Positions 8,847 to 18,077 of a stretch of DNA of 64,000 bases are shown here, one piece after another. The stretch is from Aliarcobacter lanthieri. GTDB lineage: Bacteria > Campylobacterota > Campylobacteria > Campylobacterales > Arcobacteraceae. The position numbers were made by a program, and so were the translations under genes. Within the stretch, counting starts at the first letter, position 1. Every line of letters begins with the position of its first letter. The notes under the pieces are model-generated. The model searched no databases, had not been told where the DNA came from, and saw only the letters and a program-made list of their open reading frames with translations. Where the stretch lies: the NCBI RefSeq assembly GCF_013201625.1, contig NZ_CP053839.1, forward strand, positions 806,001 through 870,000, written 5' to 3'.

Positions 8847-11166
8847 TGAAGAGAAGAATTATAACTTAAGTGGAGTTCTAAAAAAAGTTCTTTATAAAAA
8901 TGATGAAACAAAGTATGTTATAGCTGTTTTAGAAAATAATCAAAAAATATGTGGGACATATTTTGATGCTGATATTGAAAAAATGGTAGGTGAAGAGATA
9001 CTAATGAGTGGTAACTGGACTACTCATAATAAATATGGAGTTCAATTTGAATTTAATACTTTACAAGTAAAAGAACATGAACTTTTTTTCTTTCTTACAA
9101 AAATTGTAAAAGGGTTTACAAAAAAATTAGCAAATGAAATATTGGATAAGTATAATGAAGATGGATTAATAGAAATTTTAGAAAAAAATCCAAATGAATT
9201 ACTAAAGTTTAAAGGTATAAAAGAAAAAAAATTAAAAAGTATAATTGACTCTTGGCATCAGTTTAAACACTTAAGAGAATTGGGAAGCTTTTTAGGAAAA
9301 TTTGGAGTAACATCAAACTTAATTACAAAAGTTTATGCAACATTTAGTGAAGTTGATAACTTAATAGAAAAAATTAAAAATAATCCATATATATTAATAA
9401 ATATAAAAGGAATAGGGTTTAAAAGAGCAGATGAAATAGCAAAAGCTTTAGGAATTGATCCAAAATCACCTTTTAGAATAAGGGCATGTGTAAATTACAC
9501 TTTAAGAGAGTTTTGTGATAATAATGGAAATTCATCAATAGATAAATTTCATCTATATAAGCTTTTAGATGATAATTTAAGATTTATAAATGAAGAACAT
9601 TTATATGAAGAAGTTATTATTGAGATGCTTGCAAAAGAAGAAGTTTATACAACAAAAGAGAATAGATTAGCCCCTTCGATGTTATATTTTGCAGAAAAAA
9701 ATATTTTAGATTTTTTTAATAGAAGAAAAGATGAAAAGAACAAAAAGATTATTGAATATTTTGATGACTATTTAGAAAAAAAAGAGAAAACTTTAGGTTT
9801 TTCTTTAAGTGATGAACAAAAAAAAGCTGTTGAACTTATAAATAGTGGAGAAAAGACTCTATTTTTAATAGGTTATGCAGGGACAGGGAAATCTACTTCA
9901 AGTAGAGCTATATTAGAACTTCTTGAAGAGACTATGAGTTATGATGATATTATGACTATAGCTTTAAGTGGAATTGCTAGTCAAAGAATAAGCGATACAA
10001 CAGGATATAACTCTTCAACTATTCAAAGTTTACTTGTAAAACATAAAGAGAAAGATTTTTTTCCATATAAGGCTATTTTACTTGATGAAGCTTCTATGGT
10101 AAATTCAGTTACTTTTTATCAGATTATTTCAAAAATCGATGATGATACGATATTTATAATTGTAGGAGATGATGGTCAGCTTCCAGCTATTGGAGCAGGA
10201 AATATATTAGCAGATGCTATCAAATATGAACTTGCACCTATTTGTAAGCTTACAAAAATATATAGACAAAATGAAAATCAAGCAATAGCAGTTATTGCAA
10301 ATGATATAAGAAAAGGTGAATTGCCAAATTATAAAGAAGAATATGAAGATTTTAAATTTGTTGATGTATCTATCTCAAACTATTATTCTATAAAAAACTC
10401 ATTGAGTCAAAATGAGTTTGCAAATTTGAGAGGAGAAAATAGTGAGTATATTTTGAATAATATTCTAAATATTTCTAGTGATTATATACAGCAGTATTAT
10501 GAATATATTAAAAATAAAGATATATCAAAAGCTTTGATTTTATTTCAAGTTATTACTCCTATGAAAGGTGGAATGCTAGGAGTTGAAAACCTAAATATTG
10601 AACTTCAAAGGTTATTTAATCATACAAAAACAAAGAGTTTAAAAATAAAAGAATTTGAGTATAAATTAACAGATAAAGTAATTCATATAAAAAATGAAAA
10701 TATGAAAGCTCAAACTATGAGTATGTATAAAAGCAATTCTACTGAGTATATGGAAAGAAGAGTTTATAATGGACAATTAGGACTTATTATAAAACTTGAT
10801 TTTGATGAACAAAAATGTATAGTTTTATATCCAAATGATGATATGGTAGTTTTTTATGATTTTGATAATATTCAAAATCTTTTATCTTTAGCATATTGTT
10901 TAACTATTCATAAAACACAAGGGATGGAGTATGAAAATGCACTTATTCCTATGAGCTTTTCTCATTATATTATGCATAACACAAAACTATTATATACTGC
11001 AATTACAAGAGCAAAAAAAATGTGTTTTATAGTTGGAGAAGAAGAAGCTTTTAAAAGTGCATGTAAAAAAATAGAAGTAACAATAAGAGAATCTATTATA
11101 AATGATTTAATGAGTAAAAATTTAAAGAGTGTAACTTCAAAAAACATAGAAACAATAACAATTTAA
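8833..11166 (+). CDS. RecD-like (RecD2-type) SF1B DNA helicase
   Basis: A 777-residue 5'-3' helicase. The N-terminal ~300 residues match the RecD2 extension with helix-hairpin-helix-like segments (around KGIKEKKLKSI and INIKGIGFKRADEIAKALGI). The motor core follows: Walker A GYAGTGKST at about residue 347, Walker B LLDEASMV, then VGDDGQLPAIGAG (motif III) and, near the end, LAYCLTIHKTQGMEYE and TAITRAKK (motifs V and VI). RecD2 proteins act in DNA repair without RecB or RecC. Two possible starts, ATG 8833 and ATG 8836, lie side by side; the first is used here. Confidence 0.93.
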   Translation: MMDINEEKNYNLSGVLKKVLYKNDETKYVIAVLENNQKICGTYFDADIEKMVGEEILMSGNWTTHNKYGVQFEFNTLQVKEHELFFFLTKIVKGFTKKLANEILDKYNEDGLIEILEKNPNELLKFKGIKEKKLKSIIDSWHQFKHLRELGSFLGKFGVTSNLITKVYATFSEVDNLIEKIKNNPYILINIKGIGFKRADEIAKALGIDPKSPFRIRACVNYTLREFCDNNGNSSIDKFHLYKLLDDNLRFINEEHLYEEVIIEMLAKEEVYTTKENRLAPSMLYFAEKNILDFFNRRKDEKNKKIIEYFDDYLEKKEKTLGFSLSDEQKKAVELINSGEKTLFLIGYAGTGKSTSSRAILELLEETMSYDDIMTIALSGIASQRISDTTGYNSSTIQSLLVKHKEKDFFPYKAILLDEASMVNSVTFYQIISKIDDDTIFIIVGDDGQLPAIGAGNILADAIKYELAPICKLTKIYRQNENQAIAVIANDIRKGELPNYKEEYEDFKFVDVSISNYYSIKNSLSQNEFANLRGENSEYILNNILNISSDYIQQYYEYIKNKDISKALILFQVITPMKGGMLGVENLNIELQRLFNHTKTKSLKIKEFEYKLTDKVIHIKNENMKAQTMSMYKSNSTEYMERRVYNGQLGLIIKLDFDEQKCIVLYPNDDMVVFYDFDNIQNLLSLAYCLTIHKTQGMEYENALIPMSFSHYIMHNTKLLYTAITRAKKMCFIVGEEEAFKSACKKIEVTIRESIINDLMSKNLKSVTSKNIETITI

Positions 11167-11228
11167 ATAACATAAAAGCAACTTTTTAGTATTATCGACT
11201 TTAAAAAAATTTTAGAGGATTAAATCTT

Positions 11229-12695
11229 ATGATAACTTGGATGCAAAGGCATAAAAAGTGGTTGGTAATTACTATTTGGATTAGTACAATAGCATTTGTT
11301 GGTGCTGGATTTGTTGGCTGGGGTTCTTATAACTATGGCTCAAAAGGTGGAGTTGTAGCAGTTGTGGGAAATAAAGAAATTACAATAGATGAATATAATC
11401 AAGAGTATTCAAAATTATATTCTCAATATGCTCAACTTTTTGGAAATTCATTTAATAAAGAATTAGCAGAGCAATTAAGATTGAGTGATGTTGCATTTTC
11501 TCAACTTTTACAAAAAAATCTTATTATGGCTTATGGAAGTGATTTGGGTTTAATTGTTACTCAAGAAGAGGTAGCAAAAGAGTTAATAAAATATGAAGAG
11601 TTTAAAACTGATGGAAGATTTGATAAAGATAAATATATAAAAATTCTAAATCAAAATAGAATGTCTCCAAAAGAATTTGAAGATAGTATAGAAAGTTCTA
11701 TTTTATTTCAAAAAATTCAAGCACTATTTAATATAGAGCCAATAGCAAATGAGATTGAGAATATTAGTAAATTATTATTTATTGAAGATGATATAACTTA
11801 TAAAATTTTAAATATAGATGATATGAAAGTTACTGCAACTGAAGATGATATAAAAAAGTTTTATGAAGATAATAAAAATTTTTATAAAAGTGAAATTTCT
11901 TATGATTTAGAAATAAAAGAATTGGGTTTAAAATCTGCAAGTTCTACTGAAGAAGAGATACAATCTCACTATGAAAAGTTTAAAAGTGATTATAAATTTG
12001 AAGATGGAAAATTAAAATCTTTTGAAGAAGCAAAAGAACAAGTTATTAAAGATTTAGATGAAAATTTTACAAAAAGAGAAGCTTTAACTTTATATTTAAA
12101 TCTTAAAAAAGGTGAAGATAGTTTTGAGAAAAAAGTTACTTTTGAAGATAGTAAGCTGCCTTTTATAGCTGAAAATATAGAAAGAATTAAAGAAGCTAAG
12201 AATACAGAAATTATAAAACCATTTTTTGAAAATGATAAATTTTATGTAGTGAAATTATCAAAAATAAATCCATCTACTATTTTATCTTATGAAGATGCAA
12301 AAGATAAAGTGCTAATTGATTTAACAAAAGAATTGAAATCTAAAAAACTTGATGAAGTTGCTCAAAACGAATTAAAAGAGTTTAAAGGTATTGATGTAGC
12401 TGGAATTAATCGTGCAAGTGCAGCAAAAATTCAAGGTTTAAATGAAAGAGAAGCTATAGAATTTTTAAATCAACTTTTTGCTAGTTCACAAAAAGAGTCT
12501 GTAATTAGAGTTGGTTCAAAAGCTATACTTTATAGAGTAAATAGTTCAAAAATGGCTAATTATGATAAATCAAAAGATAACTTTATTAAAGATGAAATAA
12601 AACAAGTACAAGAAGCAGATTTAATATCAAATCTTCTTAAAAAACTTGAGAATAGTTTTACAATAAAAACATCTATACAAACTACAAAGGAGTAG
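11229..12695 (+). CDS. PpiD/SurA-type periplasmic chaperone
   Basis: A 488-residue membrane-anchored chaperone. A single N-terminal transmembrane segment (about residues 12-33) is followed by a SurA-N-like helical domain (about 40-180), where TQEEVAKELIKYEEFKTDGR and FDKDKYIKIL match PpiD. A degenerate parvulin-type region and a long C-terminal helical part follow. It would hold newly exported proteins at the periplasmic face of the inner membrane. The order ppiD, ftsA, ftsZ is typical of Campylobacterota. SD AGAGGA precedes ATG 11229. Confidence 0.88.
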   Translation: MITWMQRHKKWLVITIWISTIAFVGAGFVGWGSYNYGSKGGVVAVVGNKEITIDEYNQEYSKLYSQYAQLFGNSFNKELAEQLRLSDVAFSQLLQKNLIMAYGSDLGLIVTQEEVAKELIKYEEFKTDGRFDKDKYIKILNQNRMSPKEFEDSIESSILFQKIQALFNIEPIANEIENISKLLFIEDDITYKILNIDDMKVTATEDDIKKFYEDNKNFYKSEISYDLEIKELGLKSASSTEEEIQSHYEKFKSDYKFEDGKLKSFEEAKEQVIKDLDENFTKREALTLYLNLKKGEDSFEKKVTFEDSKLPFIAENIERIKEAKNTEIIKPFFENDKFYVVKLSKINPSTILSYEDAKDKVLIDLTKELKSKKLDEVAQNELKEFKGIDVAGINRASAAKIQGLNEREAIEFLNQLFASSQKESVIRVGSKAILYRVNSSKMANYDKSKDNFIKDEIKQVQEADLISNLLKKLENSFTIKTSIQTTKE

Positions 12696-12698
12696 TAA

Positions 12699-14090
12699 TT
12701 GAATAATATAAATGATGTATTTTTAACAATAAATATCGGTTCTAGTGCTACAACAGCAGTAATAACTAAACCAAAATATGATTTAGATAATAGTGTTGAA
12801 ATACTAGGTTTTGGTATTCAAGAAAGCATAGGAGTAAATAAAGGTTTAGTTACAAATATTGAAGATATCTCAAGAACTATAAAAGATGCTATCTTAAAAG
12901 CAAAAGAAAGTGTTACAGAAGCTATTGGGACAACTGTTGTATCAATTTCTGGTAATTATACAAAAGGTATCAAAGGAAGTGGTGCAGTAAATATTCCAAA
13001 TGGACTTGTAACAGAATCAGATATTAATCAAGCTATGCAAATGGCACTTTCAAATTCTATAATTCTTCCTGAATATGAAGTTGTACATGTAATTCCATTA
13101 TTTTTTAAAGTTGATGAAGAAGAAGTTGATAATCCAATTTCTATGAATGGAAGTAGACTGGAAGTTTCTGTTTACATTGTAACTGCAAAAAGAAATGCAC
13201 TTATAAATATTAAATCAGCTTTAAAAGTTTTTGGAATTGATGATGTAAGATTTGTTTTAGATTCTTATGCTTCAACTTTAGCTGTTTTAGATGAACAACA
13301 AAAGAAAATTGGAGCAGTTGTAATAAATCTTGGAGCAACGACAACAGAATTTGTATATTTTAAAGGAAACTCTATTATTTATAATGGATTTATCCCTGTT
13401 GGGTCAAAAAATATTACGAATGATTTATCTGTAATGTTACATACTCCTATAACTTCAGCTGAAAAGATAAAAATAGATTATGGTTCTTTAATTAAAGATT
13501 ACTCAGGAAATGGAGATTTAGGACCATCTAAAGTTACAATTCCAAGAATTGATGATGAAGAAAATTTCTCAGAAGTTGCACTTGATTATATTCAAACTAT
13601 AATTCATGCAAGAGTTGAAGAAATAATAGTTTTAGTAAAAAACCAATTAAAAAAGAATGCTTTACTAGATAATATGGGTTCTGGAATAGTATTAACAGGT
13701 GGTATGAGTGAACTTGGTGGTATCAAAGAGCTTACTAAAAAGATTTTTGAAGGAATTCCAGTTTCTATTTCATCTCCAAAAAATCTTCCAAATGCTTTTA
13801 GAGTTAGTTTTGATGAACCAAGTAAATCTACAGTTGTTGGATTGATAATGTTTGCTTTAGGAATAAATAGAGGTTACCAATTAGATTCTAGTAAAAAGCT
13901 TATTCGTCCAATTAGAAAAGGTAAAACTATAGAAAAAATATCAATTTCTACTATAAATAATCAATCTCAACAAGGAAATAATCCAGATATGAGAATTAGT
14001 AGTAATGAAACAATTTTACAACCACTTGATAAAAATAAGAAAAAAGGACTTTGGAGTAGATTTATACAGAAAGCTGAGGAGTGGTTTTAA
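12699..14090 (+). CDS. ftsA: Cell division protein FtsA
   Basis: A 463-residue actin-fold ATPase that tethers FtsZ to the membrane. Visible are the phosphate-1 loop at the N terminus (LTINIGSSATTAVI), the SHS2-like 1C domain, phosphate-2-like VVINLGATTTEFVYFKG, adenosine-binding IVLTGGMSELGG, and a C-terminal amphipathic helix (GLWSRFIQKAEEWF). The start is TTG 12699, supported by SD AAAGGAG at 12686-12692 and the N-terminal homology; no ATG fits. The stop overlaps the ftsZ start (TAATG). Confidence 0.97.
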   Translation: MNNINDVFLTINIGSSATTAVITKPKYDLDNSVEILGFGIQESIGVNKGLVTNIEDISRTIKDAILKAKESVTEAIGTTVVSISGNYTKGIKGSGAVNIPNGLVTESDINQAMQMALSNSIILPEYEVVHVIPLFFKVDEEEVDNPISMNGSRLEVSVYIVTAKRNALINIKSALKVFGIDDVRFVLDSYASTLAVLDEQQKKIGAVVINLGATTTEFVYFKGNSIIYNGFIPVGSKNITNDLSVMLHTPITSAEKIKIDYGSLIKDYSGNGDLGPSKVTIPRIDDEENFSEVALDYIQTIIHARVEEIIVLVKNQLKKNALLDNMGSGIVLTGGMSELGGIKELTKKIFEGIPVSISSPKNLPNAFRVSFDEPSKSTVVGLIMFALGINRGYQLDSSKKLIRPIRKGKTIEKISISTINNQSQQGNNPDMRISSNETILQPLDKNKKKGLWSRFIQKAEEWF

Positions 14091-15238
14091 TGGAAAATAA
14101 TAATTTATTTAGAATAGATGATATTACTGTAACAGAAAAGATGCCTACAAAAGCATTATCAAACAATCTTCCTAAAATAGCAGTTATTGGAGTTGGTGGA
14201 GGTGGTTGTAATATGATCAATCATATGATAGAAGAAGGTACTCATATGATTGATCTGATTGTTGCAAATACAGATTTAAAAGTACTTCATGTATCAAAAG
14301 CTCCAAAAAAAATAGAGTTAGGGCATAGTATTAATAATGGTTTTGGTGCTGGAATGGATCCTGAAGTTGGAAGAAATTCAGCACTAGAAAGTTATGAAGA
14401 AGTAAAAGAGACTTTAAAAGGTGCAGATATCGTTTTTGTTGCTGCTGGTCTTGGAGGTGGTACTGGTACTGGTGCTGCTCCAATAATAGCAAAAGCTGCA
14501 AGAGAAGTAGGAGCTCTAACTGTTTCAGTGGTTACTAAACCATTTAGTTTCGAAGGAAGACAAAGAGCAGGATTAGCAAATCTTGGGCTTGAAGAATTAA
14601 AAAAAGTTAGTGATTCTTTAATTGTTATTTCAAATGATAAACTTATTTCAACAGTTGATGAAAGCCTAGGAATGAGAGATGCTTTCAAAATTGTGGACAA
14701 TATTTTGTATCAAGCTGTAAATGGAATGAGTCAAGTTATTTTAAATCCTGGAAGTGGAGCAGATATTAATGCTGACTTTGCTGATGTTAAAACTATTATG
14801 AAACATAAAGGTATCGCTTTAATGGGAATTGGGAAAGCAAAAGGTGAAGATGCTGCAACTATAGCTTTAGAAAATGCTGTAAATTCTCCTTTATTAGAGA
14901 AAGTTCCAATTGATGGAGCAAAAGGTGTTTTAATTCACTTTACAGTATCTCCAGAAATTTCTCTTTTAGCAATTAGTGATATTATGGGAAAAATCAATGA
15001 AAGATCTGATATTAATGCACAGATTATTTTTGGAACTACTACAGATACAACTTTTGATAGAGATGAAGTAAAAATTACTATTATAGCAACTGGTTTTGAA
15101 GCAAAAAATGATAATAAAGATGAAGAACTAGAAGATGGTAATGATGACTTAGAATCAACAAAAGTTGAATCAACAGAGAGTACTCTTGATACTCCACCAC
15201 TTATGAGAGGATATACTGTTGAATATCCACTTAACTAA
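14090..15238 (+). CDS. ftsZ: Cell division GTPase FtsZ
   Basis: A 382-residue tubulin homologue forming the Z-ring. It shows the nucleotide motif AVIGVGGGGCNM, the tubulin signature GLGGGTGTGAAP and the T7-loop region NADFADVKTIM, with an acidic linker ending in a C-terminal peptide DTPPLMRGYTVEYPLN. The start chosen is ATG 14090 rather than the in-frame GTG 14081, because GAGGAG lies at 14076-14081 and the ATG overlaps the ftsA stop as TAATG, giving tight translational coupling. Confidence 0.97.
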   Translation: MENNNLFRIDDITVTEKMPTKALSNNLPKIAVIGVGGGGCNMINHMIEEGTHMIDLIVANTDLKVLHVSKAPKKIELGHSINNGFGAGMDPEVGRNSALESYEEVKETLKGADIVFVAAGLGGGTGTGAAPIIAKAAREVGALTVSVVTKPFSFEGRQRAGLANLGLEELKKVSDSLIVISNDKLISTVDESLGMRDAFKIVDNILYQAVNGMSQVILNPGSGADINADFADVKTIMKHKGIALMGIGKAKGEDAATIALENAVNSPLLEKVPIDGAKGVLIHFTVSPEISLLAISDIMGKINERSDINAQIIFGTTTDTTFDRDEVKITIIATGFEAKNDNKDEELEDGNDDLESTKVESTESTLDTPPLMRGYTVEYPLN

Positions 15239-15255
15239 GGTTAATCCTTAGTTAA
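15231..15255 (+). terminator. Bidirectional hairpin between ftsZ and the transporter
   Basis: TTAACTAAGG (15231-15240) pairs perfectly with CCTTAGTTAA (15246-15255), loop TTAAT. The stem contains the stop codons of both converging genes (15236-15238 and 15252-15254). There is no clear T-run on either side, so termination strength is uncertain. Confidence 0.6.
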
Positions 15256-16346
15256 ATATCATAGTTTATAGGTTTATTTTTATCATTATCATCCCACTCA
15301 AATATAAAACACATTGGAAGTTTATTGTATTTATGTAATATCTTTCCTGTAAAATATCCTGAAATAAAAATTGAAATAATTGCTAAAAATGAACTAAACG
15401 CTAAAGTTGATAAACCACTAAGACCTTGCCCAACTGTACATCCAATAGCCATAATACCACCAATACCCATCATCGCCCCACCAATCATATTGTACTTTAC
15501 TTTATTTAGATTTTTATTTGCTGTACATCCAAAGCTATATTTTTTATTAAAAAAAGAAGAAATATATGTTCCTATTAAAGCTCCAATTACAATACAAACA
15601 CCCAAAGACAATTCATTTACTTCATAATATGTAAATAATTCTAAAGTTTTTGCACTAGGATAAACAAAGCTAATACTAGTTAATTCAATAGTTCTTTCAA
15701 AACTTTCACTACCAAGATATCCCGTAATAAACCATGCAAAGCTAACTAATAAACCTATTAGTACTCCATCAAATAAAGAGAAAACTCTTTTAATTTTTTT
15801 TATTAAAATTGCTAAGATTACTATTAAAATAGCTAAGACAACAAAGATATTTAATTGGAAATTATCTATGCTTTTTGAAATTTCTATTAAAAATTCATTA
15901 TTTATGAATGGATTAAAAATACCATATAAAATACCTTTTGTTGTTGCATAAGCAAATATTGCTATAAATAGTAGTGTAATTATTGCATTTGAGTCACCTT
16001 GTCCAAATTTTACAATACTTCTACTGCTACAGCCATCTGCAATCATCATTCCACTACCAAAAAGTATCCCACCTAAAATAATAGCAAAATAGTTGATATT
16101 TGATTTAAAATAAGCACTTTGTGTAAGATCAATATTAAAAATACTTACTATAATTGATGTAGAAATAACTGCTACAATCATTGCCATTACAACTGAAGCA
16201 GCTCTTTTTGTTGATTTTATTAAAATATAATCTTTTATTGAACCACTAAAACAAAATTGATTTTTTTGAGCAATTATTCCAAATAAAAGACCAATAATTA
16301 GTCCTAATATATTGACGATTTTATATATTTCTAAATCTTCAAACAT
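15252..16346 (-). CDS. YeeE/YedE-family sulfur-compound transporter
   Basis: A 364-residue inner-membrane protein with about nine or ten hydrophobic segments. Family motifs are the N-terminal IIAQKNQFCFSGSIKDYIL, the central GSGMMIADGCSSRSIVKFGQ and the C-terminal GIGGIMAIGCTVGQGLSGLS, with conserved cysteines in each. The family (TsuA-like) carries thiosulfate or related sulfur species inward. No TusA-like partner is adjacent. Its ATG overlaps the stop of the upstream 86-residue gene by one base, so the two form an operon. Confidence 0.85.
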   Translation of the reverse strand: MFEDLEIYKIVNILGLIIGLLFGIIAQKNQFCFSGSIKDYILIKSTKRAASVVMAMIVAVISTSIIVSIFNIDLTQSAYFKSNINYFAIILGGILFGSGMMIADGCSSRSIVKFGQGDSNAIITLLFIAIFAYATTKGILYGIFNPFINNEFLIEISKSIDNFQLNIFVVLAILIVILAILIKKIKRVFSLFDGVLIGLLVSFAWFITGYLGSESFERTIELTSISFVYPSAKTLELFTYYEVNELSLGVCIVIGALIGTYISSFFNKKYSFGCTANKNLNKVKYNMIGGAMMGIGGIMAIGCTVGQGLSGLSTLAFSSFLAIISIFISGYFTGKILHKYNKLPMCFIFEWDDNDKNKPINYDI

Positions 16347-16606
16347 TATAACTCATCCTCATCTGATCTCATATCTTCTAAATCAAGTAGAATATTATTC
16401 GCTTCTTCTTCACTTAATTTATTTAAAGATATTTGATTTAATGCTTCATCATAGAATTTTTTTATATCTTTGTAATATTCTAATTCTATTTCCAAATCTT
16501 CATCATATTTTTTTTCTAACATTTTTTCTATAGCTTTTATTTCATCATTTACTTCAATAAGAACATCATTTTTTAAAATATCTTCAAGTTCTTGTATTTT
16601 ATTCAT
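16346..16606 (-). CDS. Unknown small acidic protein
   Basis: An 86-residue, acidic, predicted helical protein (ELEDILKNDVLIEV, then a long Glu/Lys-rich helix). I chose ATG at 16604-16606 (MNKIQEL), because AAAAGGAA lies just upstream at a good distance; an in-frame ATG 15 bases earlier has no such site. It overlaps the YeeE/YedE-like gene by one base (TAATG) and may be a partner of it. No family is recognised. Confidence 0.65.
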   Translation of the reverse strand: MNKIQELEDILKNDVLIEVNDEIKAIEKMLEKKYDEDLEIELEYYKDIKKFYDEALNQISLNKLSEEEANNILLDLEDMRSDEDEL

Positions 16607-16775
16607 AAATTTCCTTTTCATAATTTTTATTGATAATTTTATAAAAATTAACTTATATTTATAGATAATCTTCTTAAATATTTATTAAATTATATACTTT
16701 TTGTTACTAAAAGGCTTTTTTATCTTAGTTTTGATAAACTCTTTGGCAAAAAAACTAATAAATTTGGAATATAAT

Positions 16776-17882
16776 TTGAAGATAGAGACAAAAATAGAGA
16801 AATTTAATGAGCCATTATATCTTGAAAGTGGAAGACTTTTAGAAAAATTTGAGATTATTTATGAGACTTATGGAACATTAAATGAAGATAAATCAAATGT
16901 AATTATTATTTGCCATGCACTTTCTGGTAGCCACCATGCAGCTGGACGATATGAAAATGAAGCAAAACCAGGATGGTGGGATAAGTTTATAGGTGATGGA
17001 AAAGCTATTGATACAAAAAAATATTTTGTAATTTGTTCAAATAATATTGGAAGTTCTTATGGTTCAACAAGTCCTATGAGTATTGATCCAGCTACAAAAA
17101 AAGAGTATAGATTAAAATTTCCTGTTTTAACAATATCTGATATTGTTAAAGCACAAATGAAACTTTATGGAAAATTGGGTATTAAAAATGCTATTGCTGT
17201 TATTGGTGGAAGTATGGGAGGAATGCAAACTCTTTGTTATTCAATAGAACATCCAAACTTTGCCAAACACTATATTGCAATGGCAACAACAGCATATACA
17301 AGACCTTGGGTAATTGCTATAAATAAAATAGCACTTGAAGCTATAAGACATGATCCAAATTTTAAAAATGGAAATTATGAAAAAAATGATTTAAAAGCTT
17401 TAGGTTTACCTGGACTTGCAGTTGGAAGAATGGCAGGTCTTATAGCATATCTAAGCCCAGGACTTTTTAATAAAAAATTTGGAAGAGATTATGTACAAAC
17501 AGATGGATTATATGAACTTTTTGGAAGATTTGAGATAGAAAAATATCTTGAATATAATTCATATAGTTTTCCAAAGTTTTTTGATCCTTTATCATATTTG
17601 TATATTTGTAAAACAATAAATATTTTTGATGCAGGAAGAAATAAAGATAAATTAGAAGATAGTTTTTTAAAAATAGAAGGAAAACTTCATCTAATAGCAT
17701 TTAGTGATGATATGTTGTTTTTTCCGAATGAGATGGAAGAAATACGTGATATTATGATAAAAATAGGGAAAAAAGAACAAGTTACATTCAAACTTGTTGA
17801 TAGTTCAAGTGGACATGACTCATTTTTAGTTGAAGTTGAAAAATTTGAAGAACATATAAAAGATATTTTAAAGGAGTATTAA
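16776..17882 (+). CDS. metX: Homoserine O-acetyltransferase MetX
   Basis: About 368 residues of an alpha/beta-hydrolase acyltransferase that activates homoserine for methionine synthesis. It shows CHALSGSHHAAG, the nucleophile elbow VIGGSMGGMQ (Ser), the NNIGSSYGSTSPMS loop and a C-terminal Asp (FSDDMLFFP) and His (SSGHDSFLVE). The frame is open to TTG 16701, but protein similarity begins at KIETKIEKF, so TTG 16776 is preferred. There is no ATG upstream. The stop abuts xseB (TAAATG). Confidence 0.93.
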   Translation: MKIETKIEKFNEPLYLESGRLLEKFEIIYETYGTLNEDKSNVIIICHALSGSHHAAGRYENEAKPGWWDKFIGDGKAIDTKKYFVICSNNIGSSYGSTSPMSIDPATKKEYRLKFPVLTISDIVKAQMKLYGKLGIKNAIAVIGGSMGGMQTLCYSIEHPNFAKHYIAMATTAYTRPWVIAINKIALEAIRHDPNFKNGNYEKNDLKALGLPGLAVGRMAGLIAYLSPGLFNKKFGRDYVQTDGLYELFGRFEIEKYLEYNSYSFPKFFDPLSYLYICKTINIFDAGRNKDKLEDSFLKIEGKLHLIAFSDDMLFFPNEMEEIRDIMIKIGKKEQVTFKLVDSSSGHDSFLVEVEKFEEHIKDILKEY

Positions 17883-18077
17883 ATGGAAGAAAAAGATATA
17901 AATTTTGAAGATAAAATATTAAAAGCAAAAGAGATTTTAGAAAAACTTTCAAATCCACAAATTACACTTAGTGATTCATTAAAACTTTATAAAGATGGAA
18001 TAGGTGAATTAGAAAATGCACAAAAACTTTTAGATGAAGCAAAACTTATTTTTAATACGGTGAATAAAGATGATTGA
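17883..18077 (+). CDS. xseB: Exodeoxyribonuclease VII small subunit XseB
   Basis: A 64-residue helical hairpin protein of the XseB family: FEDKILKAKEILEKLSNPQITLSDSL, then LYKDGIGELENAQKLLDEAKL. It binds the large subunit XseA to form the single-strand exonuclease used in repair; xseA is not in this window. Its start directly follows the metX stop, and its end overlaps nhaA by 8 bp. Confidence 0.9.
   Translation: MEEKDINFEDKILKAKEILEKLSNPQITLSDSLKLYKDGIGELENAQKLLDEAKLIFNTVNKDD

Noticed and set aside
14081-14089. GTG 14081 as the ftsZ start
   Set aside because: It overlaps the SD (GAGGAG) that best serves ATG 14090, and the ATG is coupled to the ftsA stop.
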